Assembly: GCF_017916325.1 (NCBI RefSeq)
Contig: NC_090165.1
Location: forward strand, 925,001-935,000
From: Leishmania martiniquensis
Lineage: Eukaryota > Euglenozoa > Kinetoplastea > Trypanosomatida > Trypanosomatidae
DNA: 10,000 nt
Direction of reading: 5' to 3'
Part shown: in pieces, positions 1-6,437 of the stretch
How the letters are laid out: the number at the start of each line of letters is the position of its first letter
How positions within the stretch are numbered: the stretch's first letter is position 1
Position numbers and translations under genes: made by a program
Notes under the pieces: generated by a model
What the model was told of the DNA's origin: nothing
The model's database searches: none
Seen by the model: only the letters and a program-made list of their open reading frames with translations

Positions 1-259
1 AAGCATCCTTTGCTATTGTGGAGCACATGCGCACGCCTTCACACATCGCTGAGAGCGTCTGACAGCGTCCCGTCAGTCGGCACACCGCCGGTCTCCCGCC
101 CCTTTTTCATAAACATGTTTGGGCATCGCGTTCAGCGGGCACCGTCCGGAATAGCGAAAAAGCGAACGGAGAGAGCCGGCAGACTATGTGTTGACTGCTC
201 CATTAGCTGTCGGTTTCGGCAGTGGGCGGCTGAGCATAGATGCTGACAAGTCAGCGGCA
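1..259. other. Downstream untranslated region of the decarboxylase gene
   Basis: This stretch lies 3' of the decarboxylase stop codon on the transcript strand and probably holds the start of its 3' UTR. A plus-strand reading frame (10-246) spans most of it, but the predicted peptide has no recognisable domain and runs against the direction of every other gene. I see no RNA gene or convincing repeat here. Confidence 0.5.
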
Positions 260-1771
260 TCATAGCAGAATCGTTGATATCGTCTCCTTCACTTTTACAT
301 GGAAGTAGCCGGCTAGGTTCTCCATGTCCTCCACCAGACCCGGGTAGGCCAGGGCCACGCGCACGATGACAAGGCCGTCCACTTCGTGGTGCACAATCAT
401 GACACGACGCTCCTCCTCAGTTATATCCAGCAGGGCACGGTTGCGCCTGTTTGCCTTATCATCCTCAGCGATTCTGAAGCAAACGAGGCCAAACTTCGGC
501 TCAACAGGAAACTCAACAAAGCTGCCCAGTCGGGCAGCCATCAGGTCGCGCAAGTACTTGGCGAGGGCGCAGTGACGTCGAATTGTGGCCTGAATCCCCT
601 CCAGCCCCATATATCGCAGCGTTGTAAACACTCTCATGGCGCGAAAGGGGCGGCCCATGCCAAGGTGGTAGTCCTTGAAGTCCACCACAGTATTGGCGTC
701 CGTGTACTTGTTTGCGAGGTAGACGCCGGAGGCGTTCAGCGAGGCGACGATGTGCTTGCGCTCGCGGAAGAAGAAAAAGGTCGTGCTGGTCATCAAACTG
801 AACCATTTGGAGCCGTTGATGATGACCGAGTCCGCGTGCTGGAACGCGGGCAACAGTGGCGCACGCATCTCAGGGCACACCGCAGTAGCCCCTGCATAAG
901 CAGCGTCAAGGTTCAACCAGATGGAGTAGTCGTGGCAGACCTTGGCGATACCTTCAAAGTCGTCCGTAGCACAGACGCCAGTGGTGCCATAGTTCATGGA
1001 TACCACGCAGGGGATAAGGCCCGCCGCCACATCCGCCTTCACAACGGCACGAAGGCCATCGCCGCGCATCGGGTAGTTACCGCCCGCCTCACGCTGGGTC
1101 GCTATCTTGCGCACATGCAAAAACGACACAATTCGCGCCGCCTTTTCCACGCAGAAGTGTGCCTGATCGCTGACGTAGCAGACGAGTTTGCACAAGGTGA
1201 CGCTTTTTTCTTCGCCGCTCTTGAGCTTTTCCAGCGCGCGGTTCTTCGCCGCCAGCAAGGCCACCACAGCCGACGTCGTGGCCGATGCCTGCAGCACGCC
1301 GCCACCGGTGCCTCCCCAGGTCATTGCCCCTGGCATGCCGAACGCGCGAGCAAGCCAGTCCATCACGATCATCTCGAGCTCCGTCGCCGCAGGGCTGGCC
1401 CTCCAGTTGAAGCCGGGGTGGTTGAGCCCATTGGCGATGACGTCGCCGAGAAGCGCGGTTGGCGACACCTGCGCTGGAAACCAGGCGTAGAAGTCGGGGT
1501 GTTGCCAGTGGATCATGCCGGGGGCGATGTGCGTCTGTATTTCATCCAGGATTGTGGCGAAGTCGGGTGACGCCCTCTCTGGGGCACTTTGGTCGCGGAT
1601 GCCTTTCCTCAGGAACCCCGGTTGCACCTGGGGAGACACCGGCATCTCGCGATTTCGGAGCGCGAGGTGGTAATTGGCGATAAAATCAACCACGCGGTAC
1701 CCCTCTGCGCGAAACCTCTCCCAGTCCATCGTCTCTGGGATCGGAGGGTGAGGAGGGCACACCGGTTGCAT
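260..1771 (-). CDS. PLP-dependent group II decarboxylase, tyrosine/DOPA (aromatic amino acid) decarboxylase-like; possible acetaldehyde synthase
   Basis: The 503-residue product matches the whole length of the aromatic amino acid decarboxylase fold. Visible landmarks are HPDFYAWFPA (91-100), the ASPAATELE segment (125-133), DQAHFCVEK with the PLP-stacking His205, NLDAAYAG with Asp289 that pairs with the PLP ring nitrogen, and the Schiff-base lysine Lys322 in GSKW. Family members act on tyrosine, DOPA, tryptophan or phenylalanine, usually as cytosolic dimers. Two key positions are unusual. The His before the PLP lysine is Ser321, and the catalytic-loop Tyr (Tyr332 in human AADC) is Phe365 in VVDFKDY. 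Tyr-to-Phe at this site marks plant aromatic acetaldehyde synthases, so the product may be an aldehyde rather than an amine (inference). I chose the ATG at 1771 because it is the first one after a predicted splice acceptor at 1791-1792. The ATG at 1729 (489 residues) is the alternative. The frame stays open to 2401, but that part is low-complexity and precedes the acceptor. Stop is TGA. Confidence 0.9.
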   Translation of the reverse strand: MQPVCPPHPPIPETMDWERFRAEGYRVVDFIANYHLALRNREMPVSPQVQPGFLRKGIRDQSAPERASPDFATILDEIQTHIAPGMIHWQHPDFYAWFPAQVSPTALLGDVIANGLNHPGFNWRASPAATELEMIVMDWLARAFGMPGAMTWGGTGGGVLQASATTSAVVALLAAKNRALEKLKSGEEKSVTLCKLVCYVSDQAHFCVEKAARIVSFLHVRKIATQREAGGNYPMRGDGLRAVVKADVAAGLIPCVVSMNYGTTGVCATDDFEGIAKVCHDYSIWLNLDAAYAGATAVCPEMRAPLLPAFQHADSVIINGSKWFSLMTSTTFFFFRERKHIVASLNASGVYLANKYTDANTVVDFKDYHLGMGRPFRAMRVFTTLRYMGLEGIQATIRRHCALAKYLRDLMAARLGSFVEFPVEPKFGLVCFRIAEDDKANRRNRALLDITEEERRVMIVHHEVDGLVIVRVALAYPGLVEDMENLAGYFHVKVKETISTILL

Positions 1772-1790
1772 TGGGTGTGCTTGGTGAACG

Positions 1791-1850
1791 CTTGGTAAGG
1801 GTGCGGGAAAGATGGAAGACAAAAAAATGGGCACGGAGGGAGAAGAGAGG
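1791..1850 (-). promoter_or_regulatory. Predicted trans-splice acceptor for the decarboxylase mRNA
   Basis: On the transcript strand a pyrimidine-rich tract, including seven T in a row, runs from about 1850 to 1804. The first AG follows at 1792-1791. This gives a 5' UTR of about 19 nt before the ATG at 1771. A second AG at 1781-1780 would leave only about 8 nt but the same first ATG. Trypanosomatid mRNAs get their 5' ends by spliced-leader addition at such sites. Confidence 0.6.
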
Positions 1851-2147
1851 TGCCCGAATCGATCACCGAGGCAGATCTCTGCTGATGTGTCGACAATCTT
1901 TACAAGTGAATGGGCGATACGGCGAGTCACAGGGAGCGGGTGGGAGGGGGAGATAGGTAATGGGCTGTGGAGAGGAAGAGCAATGGGGGCCGTAGGCACG
2001 GAAAACGAGGAACAAAAAAGAGGGGCTGTGTGAGTTGGTGGGGGGGGGTGCCGAAGCACACGATGTGGGGGAGAGGGGGGCTGTGGCTGAGCAAAAGCAG
2101 CACCGGATCCCTGGCGAGCACAGAGCGAGATCGAAGGACAAGATTGA

Positions 2148-2160
2148 GCGCGCGCGCGCG
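2148..2160. repeat. Alternating GC microsatellite, 13 nt
   Basis: An uninterrupted GCGCGC run sits inside the intergenic region. Alternating purine-pyrimidine GC tracts can adopt Z-DNA. Nothing else in the sequence suggests a function. Confidence 0.8.
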
Positions 2161-2320
2161 TAACGCCTCCCGTTTGCTTTTGGCGAAAAGGGGGAGAGGT
2201 GGACGGAAACAAAGAGAGCAACAACAACAAAAAGACCAGTCTTTGCCCTTCGATGTTGTGAGGCTCCCACGGCAAAGATTTGCACCTACGGATGAGGTAC
2301 ACCAGAAGCCGAATGCAATG

Positions 2321-2342
2321 TAATATATATAATATAATATAT
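2321..2342. repeat. AT-only tract in GC-rich surroundings
   Basis: Twenty-two bases contain only A and T, with irregular TAATA/TATA units. Such a run is rare in this GC-rich region and stands alone in the window. It lies within the presumed 3' UTR of the WD40-like gene. It could act as an AU-rich RNA element or an easily melted site, or it may simply be a microsatellite. Confidence 0.8.
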
Positions 2343-2581
2343 CCTTTGTCTCTCTCACTTTGTTCCAGAAAACTGTGTCTGACGACAGGAGAGATGGGCA
2401 CTCCGCTCTCGCCAAGGCTTCAACCAGAACAGACAACAAAACATTCAGAGAAAAATACTTGACGACGATAGCGGAGCGGGCGGCTTGGGTATCGCGCGCA
2501 GGCATCGGAGGCGGGGTCGAGAGAAGAACGCAGAAGCGGCGGAAAGAGGGGTCATGTGCAAAAGTGTCGGAGGTACCGCTT

Positions 2582-2595
2582 CCCCCTCGAGGGGG
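2582..2595. repeat. Perfect 14-bp palindrome with XhoI-site core
   Basis: Five C, then TCGA, then five G form a perfect inverted repeat, with one extra G on the right. In the presumed 3' UTR RNA it could form a short GC stem or a dimerisation site. Function is unknown. Confidence 0.75.
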
Positions 2596-3118
2596 GCCAC
2601 TGATGGCACGCCAGAGCATGGACGACGCGGGTGGCAACACGATCCTCGAAGCCATCAGAAAGGTGCCTGAGATTACGCACAGGGAAACCGTAGGCGCCGC
2701 CGACTTATCGGAAGAGCGAAAGTACACTCTATCAAGCAAAGCACATCCGCCACCACTATCGCTTCCCTCTTCCGCGGCATTGGCCATTACTGAGGCAGAA
2801 GAGGAGGGGACATGCGACGCAATGGTCTGCTCACCATCTCTTGGGTGCGTCAAGCTGGGCCGCTTGTCTACCTGAAAGTTTTTTGTTGGCTGCCTTCTGC
2901 AAGCTTTCTTCATCTAAACCGTACGCGTCGACAAGACGCGGCGTCCGCAGCAGACAACATGCGGTGGCGGAGTCTAAGCAGTTCACCTAATACGCTTGGT
3001 GTTATAGAAAAAAGAATCTACGAAAAAGCGGTATCGTCGCCAACGCCATTAGCCCCATGTACGCGCACTAGAGTCGCGCGCTTCGTCGTTGCGCAGGAGC
3101 GGACATAGGCGAAGTAGA

Positions 3119-3133
3119 CACACACACACACAC
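3119..3133. repeat. (CA)n microsatellite
   Basis: A 15-nt CA dinucleotide run is followed by an interrupted GCACAC. It lies about 190 nt past the WD40-like stop codon, so it would be a (UG)n stretch in that mRNA's 3' UTR. CA/TG runs are common in Leishmania-type intergenic DNA. Confidence 0.85.
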
Positions 3134-3324
3134 GCACACCAGCCACAACCTCGTGTAGAGTGAGCGGGAGGGCTACCGAAAAGCGCACTCAGCCGCACTG
3201 TCTTGCAGACGATGTCCACTTTTTTTTCTTTCTCCGCTTACGCGCGCGACGCAGCGCGTTCTGCCCTCCCTTTCCATATTCTGGAAGCGGCCCTTTCGTG
3301 CCGTCGGTTGCTCGTGGCCTGAAC

Positions 3325-4374
3325 TCAAGCGGGTATCGCCACCACCTGCGACGCACCGCTCTTTGATGAACAGAACGACATCCAAGCGGTTCCCTGGGTC
3401 AATGCCACCGCGGTTACCTCGGTGTCCGCGCAGGCCGCGGCGGCACCGGCTGGTTCGAGGTCCCTATCGAGCGCTTCTCCATGAGAACTCTGTCGTGGCA
3501 GCCGTAGCAGCGTTTCCGCGCACCAGTACACTGTCGGATCCGGCACGTCGGCGGTATCGATGAGGGCAAGACGGCCAGACAAGTCACCGGCAGCGATGCG
3601 GCCGCGGTCTATCGCCACACAGCGCACTGGTGAGCGTCTGTTGCTCATGCCAAACGCCTGCTCTCGCTGTGGGCCCTCGGTGCAGCGCAGTGTGAAGACG
3701 CGACCCCCGACGGTACCGACACACACCACTGACGCATCACGCGAGGTCGCGAGGCACGTGATCTGATCCGGCAGCGAGAGAACGGAGATCGGAGTGTTTC
3801 CATAGCGCATGTCGTATAGTAACGCCTTACCGTCGTAATTGGCCACAACAGAGGTGTGAGGCAGCAGCGGCACCGCAGCAACGGCACGTCCAGGGGCGGG
3901 GTTCGCTAAACTTACGCGCAGCTGCGAACGCTCTACATCAATGACAGCGGCCCCTCGCTCCGTGCACATTAGCAGGCAGTTTGATTGGCCTGGAAATTCA
4001 GAAAGCGTACGCACCGGCAGCGAGTCAGGAGCTGTGTAGCACGACGTCAATGCACGCGAGCGGCGCGACACGACGGTTACACTGCCACAAGACGATCCTA
4101 CCGCGAAGAGTTGGCCTGCATTGAAGAAGCACGAGGACATCAACGGCTCTTCGCCCATTGTGTGATACGGGTAGCTTTCCACACTGCTGGCAGACAGTCC
4201 CACAGCGAGGTTGGCACCGTAAAAGCTATCGTCGAGGTTGAAAACGTGTGTCCCGTTGAGTATAGTCGAGACGAGGCACGATGATGTGGTATCGTCGTAG
4301 CAGATAGACGATACCTTGCCCACCACCTCCAGCCGGCACGCCGTCTTACTGGGGGGCTCGTATGCGTCGGCCAT
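3325..4374 (-). CDS. WD40-like beta-propeller protein, function unknown
   Basis: The 349-residue protein consists of short beta-strand repeats ending in WD-like motifs without the strict GH...WD signature. Examples are AVGSSCGSVTVVS (91-103), CTERGAAVIDVE (137-148), ANYDGKALLYDMR (178-190), VCVGTVGGRVFTLR (217-230) and AAGDLSGRLALIDT (261-274). The spacing of roughly 40-50 residues suggests about seven divergent blades filling the whole chain. There is no signal peptide or membrane segment. Such propellers are protein-interaction scaffolds, and I cannot name the complex. The ATG at 4374 is the first after a predicted splice acceptor at 4406-4407. The frame extends 15 codons further only to a TTG, which lies before the acceptor and is unlikely to be used. 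Codon use and direction match the neighbours. Stop is TGA. The propeller call is reasonably firm, and no specific orthologue is claimed. Confidence 0.85.
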   Translation of the reverse strand: MADAYEPPSKTACRLEVVGKVSSICYDDTTSSCLVSTILNGTHVFNLDDSFYGANLAVGLSASSVESYPYHTMGEEPLMSSCFFNAGQLFAVGSSCGSVTVVSRRSRALTSCYTAPDSLPVRTLSEFPGQSNCLLMCTERGAAVIDVERSQLRVSLANPAPGRAVAAVPLLPHTSVVANYDGKALLYDMRYGNTPISVLSLPDQITCLATSRDASVVCVGTVGGRVFTLRCTEGPQREQAFGMSNRRSPVRCVAIDRGRIAAGDLSGRLALIDTADVPDPTVYWCAETLLRLPRQSSHGEALDRDLEPAGAAAACADTEVTAVALTQGTAWMSFCSSKSGASQVVAIPA

Positions 4375-4405
4375 CGTGATCGCTGAGGAGCTGCGCAAGT
4401 ACAGC

Positions 4406-4471
4406 CTGGTGAGCCGCAAAGGGAAATGACGAGTACGTAGCGAGAGGAGAGAAGGGAGGGAGAGAGAGAGA
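4406..4471 (-). promoter_or_regulatory. Predicted trans-splice acceptor for the WD40-like gene mRNA
   Basis: The transcript strand has a CT-rich tract from about 4471 to 4440 and a second short one at about 4428-4417. No AG occurs until CACCAG, with the AG at 4407-4406. The resulting 5' UTR is about 31 nt. The order tract, first AG, first ATG supports starting the gene at 4374. Confidence 0.65.
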
Positions 4472-4642
4472 TCCTGCAGATGTGTGAGGAAGGAGTACAG
4501 TGGACATCCATGAATTCATACGTGCCCCAAGACGTCCAAGAAGTGCAGATGGTTGACTCTATACACACCCCATCCCTGCCTGACGCAATTTGGAATCCTC
4601 AGTGCGCTCCACAGTGTTTTTTTTTGTGATGCTACCGCTATG

Positions 4643-4693
4643 CTTACCCCCCTCCCTTCCCATGGGGAGGGGGGTAAGGGAGGGGGGTAAGGG
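4643..4693. repeat. C/G-rich hairpin with overlapping tandem repeat (possible G-quadruplex)
   Basis: The arm CTTACCCCCCTCCC (4643-4656) is perfectly complementary to GGGAGGGGGGTAAG (4665-4678), with an 8-nt loop. The right arm is then repeated immediately at 4678-4691, giving two 13-nt tandem units. The plus strand has five G runs of at least three (4664-4667, 4669-4674, 4678-4680, 4682-4687, 4691-4693), which meets the usual quadruplex pattern. The transcript carries the C-rich complement and could form the same stem, with either repeat unit as partner. It lies about 236 nt before the next splice acceptor, where poly(A) addition is plausible. Confidence 0.85.
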
Positions 4694-4967
4694 ACGGAAG
4701 AGAGAGGCTGTGCAGCTCTTTTGCATTGTCCGTACCGGTGGCATTCGCGGATGCGCCCTTCTCACCTTTTCTTTCGGCTGCTGCGATCACGTGCCTCGCA
4801 GCAGCGTCCACCAACGATATCAACGCAGAAGCGCGCACGCATGACAAAAACGTGTTAGCAACGACGAAATCGTTTCAGGGCGAGCAACGGCTCTTCAGTT
4901 CCCTGGGCTACGCTCTTTTCGTCATCGTTGATAGAGAGATGAGGATCACTGCGTCTTCCACGCTGGA

Positions 4968-5576
4968 TTAGGGAGACTGCCGCTGCTCATCCTGAAGCTG
5001 AGCACGCAACTTCGTGTACTTGAACGGGTACAGGGTGACACCGACTGCCGCGCCGAGACCGAGGGCGGCTGGCACATGAATAGGCCCAAACGCAAAGAAG
5101 CACTTGATGTTGAGTCGCACAAACTCTCGGCGGCGCAGCTTCCACGTCGGCTCATTCACCATTGCCCACACGCCTGGGTAGAAGAGATGTGAAGTAACGA
5201 GGCAGCTCACGGCGGGGACCTCAGCAGTGAGCGGACCGAGGTATGGCACGAAGCCCTCCTTGGCTCTTGGGTTCGGGATAAGCGGCTCGACCAGAATCCA
5301 GTACGCCGTCGCGCTGGCAAAAAAGTTGACGTAAAAGAAGTCGCTCATCATTCGAGGAATGATAGCTCTCTTGTTCTCCTGCGTCTGCGATAGCTTAAGC
5401 AGGGGCGACATTGGGATAGCGACACAGAGTGGTGTAGCGAAAAGAACGCCGCACAACACCGTGCGGATGACACGGCGGTACGTTGCGTACTCGCCGAAGG
5501 CATCCCCACGTGCGTGGCCACTGGCTCGTGCAGTGGTGGACCGCGTTGCTGTCAAGGAATATTCGATATAGGGCAT
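4968..5576 (-). CDS. Predicted multi-pass membrane protein, unknown function
   Basis: I do not recognise this 202-residue protein. It starts with about 35 polar residues rich in Arg, Thr and Ala (TRSTTARASGHARG at 11-24), which could be a mitochondrial presequence, although two acidic residues (Asp25, Glu29) follow. Up to four hydrophobic stretches then appear, at about 38-58, 79-98, 117-140 and 158-184, separated by charged loops such as QENKR and KLRRREF. The chain ends in a polar tail rich in Gln and Arg. This suggests a small integral membrane protein, perhaps of the inner mitochondrial membrane (inference). The ATG at 5576 is the first after a predicted splice acceptor. Stop is TAA. Clean start, stop and acceptor make it a real gene. 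It could be a lineage-specific respiratory or import component, but nothing visible proves this. Confidence 0.8.
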   Translation of the reverse strand: MPYIEYSLTATRSTTARASGHARGDAFGEYATYRRVIRTVLCGVLFATPLCVAIPMSPLLKLSQTQENKRAIIPRMMSDFFYVNFFASATAYWILVEPLIPNPRAKEGFVPYLGPLTAEVPAVSCLVTSHLFYPGVWAMVNEPTWKLRRREFVRLNIKCFFAFGPIHVPAALGLGAAVGVTLYPFKYTKLRAQLQDEQRQSP

Positions 5577-5593
5577 TCCACGTTAGTCCTCGC

Positions 5594-5623
5594 CTGCCAG
5601 CATGTCAAACGGGGGGAAAGAAA
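5594..5623 (-). promoter_or_regulatory. Predicted trans-splice acceptor for the membrane-protein gene
   Basis: The transcript strand has a tract of T and C, including six C in a row, from about 5623 to 5607. The first AG, in GGCAG, lies at 5595-5594. The 5' UTR would be about 17 nt, followed by the ATG at 5576. An ATG between the tract and the AG would be removed by splicing. Confidence 0.55.
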
Positions 5624-6380
5624 TGCGCAGACACAACTACGCGGAAAGCGAGTGGCCAAGGGTGGCCGTATTGCACACACCTCGGAGCCGAAGCGGCACA
5701 GACGGCAAAGACGGAGACCAGGGCCAAAGACACATTCATAGGACGAGGGTAACCAAGGGGATGAAGCGAAGACGCCTGAATGTGGGAGCCACACCTCCAC
5801 AGACCGCCGTGGCTCCCTGCCTCAGTCACCACGGCAAGACTACGCTCCCTCCCCCTCGCGCCATCATACCGCCCTCCTCCTTTCAAAACAGCTATACGCT
5901 GCAGAAGTTCTGCAAGAGCGTCGGTGCGGGGGGTAAAGTCCAGCACGCCTCCCTTGTGCGCTGCCCCCTCGCCTCCCCTTCTCTCGCTTGCTGCGCAGCG
6001 GGCTGCGCTCCGTCACCGTTGGCGTACAGCCTCTGCTGCTCCAGTCGCACGACGCGAGAGCGGGCCAGCACTCTCACTTTGGAGCACCCGCGAAAGAAAA
6101 AAAGGTGAGGCGGAGAGCGTGCGGCAGCCACTGGCATTACTCGACGCCTCGAGAGCTCCTCGTTACTCCGTACTTAGGTTGCCTTGTATAGAGGCAGCGG
6201 TTACTTGCAAATAATCTGCCGTTACGACCAATACAGATGGAGCGCCCCCAACCCCAACCTCCGCCTCCTCCACTCGCTACCTCAGGACCGAGCTGCCGTC
6301 CACTTCCCCTGCGGCGAGGTAGAGGACAGACATTGTGTGCGAGGGGGGAGGGCAAGGCAGCGGGTGCATCCATCTACACG

Positions 6381-6393
6381 CACACACACACAC
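6381..6393. repeat. (CA)n microsatellite
   Basis: A 13-nt CA run, with a shorter CACACA cluster just to the right, lies about 45 nt past the AAA ATPase stop codon. It would be a (UG)n stretch near the start of that mRNA's 3' UTR. Confidence 0.85.
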
Positions 6394-6437
6394 GACTCGC
6401 ACACACATGCTGGAACCGGCGTGGAGAGAGCTGGGCA

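Larger units (their letters stand above)
1772..3324. other. Long intergenic region: WD40 gene 3' UTR and decarboxylase 5' flank
   Basis: This 1.55-kb gap should hold the 3' UTR and poly(A) zone of the WD40-like gene and the splice signals of the decarboxylase. Its left half (about 1800-2240) is purine-rich on the plus strand, so pyrimidine-rich in the transcript. It also holds a G run near 2040-2048, an alternating GC run, an AT-only block and a 14-bp palindrome. Reading frames are open on both strands (minus 1927-2913, plus 2360-2875). The minus-strand frame starts with ATG at 2913, but its codon third positions look only moderately GC-rich (about 55-60% by a rough hand count, against about 74% at the start of the decarboxylase), and its C-terminal half is Pro/Leu/Ser low complexity. 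I therefore call the region non-coding. A degenerate retroposon is possible but unproven. Confidence 0.55.
4375..4967. other. Intergenic region between membrane-protein and WD40-like genes
   Basis: The 593-nt spacer holds the 3' UTR of the 202-residue protein gene, the hairpin/tandem-repeat element at 4643-4693 and the splice acceptor of the WD40-like gene. Short frames in it are low-complexity translations of the C/G tracts. I see no gene. Confidence 0.6.
5577..6437. other. Intergenic region: AAA ATPase 3' UTR and membrane-protein 5' flank
   Basis: The 861-nt spacer contains a (CA)n run near its right end, C-rich plus-strand sequence around 5840-5990 and the acceptor of the next gene. Short frames exist on both strands. 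The best minus-strand one (5605-5946) lacks an ATG at its 5' end and runs into the pyrimidine tract of the splice site, so it is probably chance. No RNA gene is recognised. Confidence 0.55.

Noticed and set aside
10..246. 78-codon plus-strand frame at the left edge
   Set aside because: It is short, runs in the wrong direction for the cluster, and shows no domain.
386..1570. 394-codon plus-strand open frame
   Set aside because: It is antisense to the decarboxylase. Its openness reflects GC-rich codon structure and it shows no domain.
1772..2401. Upstream continuation of the decarboxylase frame (about 210 extra residues)
   Set aside because: It is Pro/Ser/Leu low complexity, opens with GTG and not ATG, and passes through the predicted pyrimidine tract and splice acceptor. 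Family homology starts only near residue 18 of the chosen protein.
2360..2875. 171-codon plus-strand frame in the long spacer
   Set aside because: It opposes the direction of all genes, overlaps an open minus-strand frame, and has no recognisable domain or own splice acceptor.
4375..4419. 15-codon N-terminal extension of the WD40-like protein
   Set aside because: It begins at TTG, contains the predicted splice-acceptor AG at 4406-4407, and is not needed for the fold.
4664..4693. Telomere-like repeat (GGGTAAGGG units)
   Set aside because: The units are G-rich but read TAAGGG, not the trypanosomatid TTAGGG, and there are only two copies inside a chromosome-internal hairpin.
5605..5946. 113-codon minus-strand frame, including a signal-peptide-like stretch beginning MNVSLALVS
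   Set aside because: It opens with GTG, and its C-terminal end is translated from the pyrimidine tract of the next gene's splice site. The internal ATG would give only about 44 residues.
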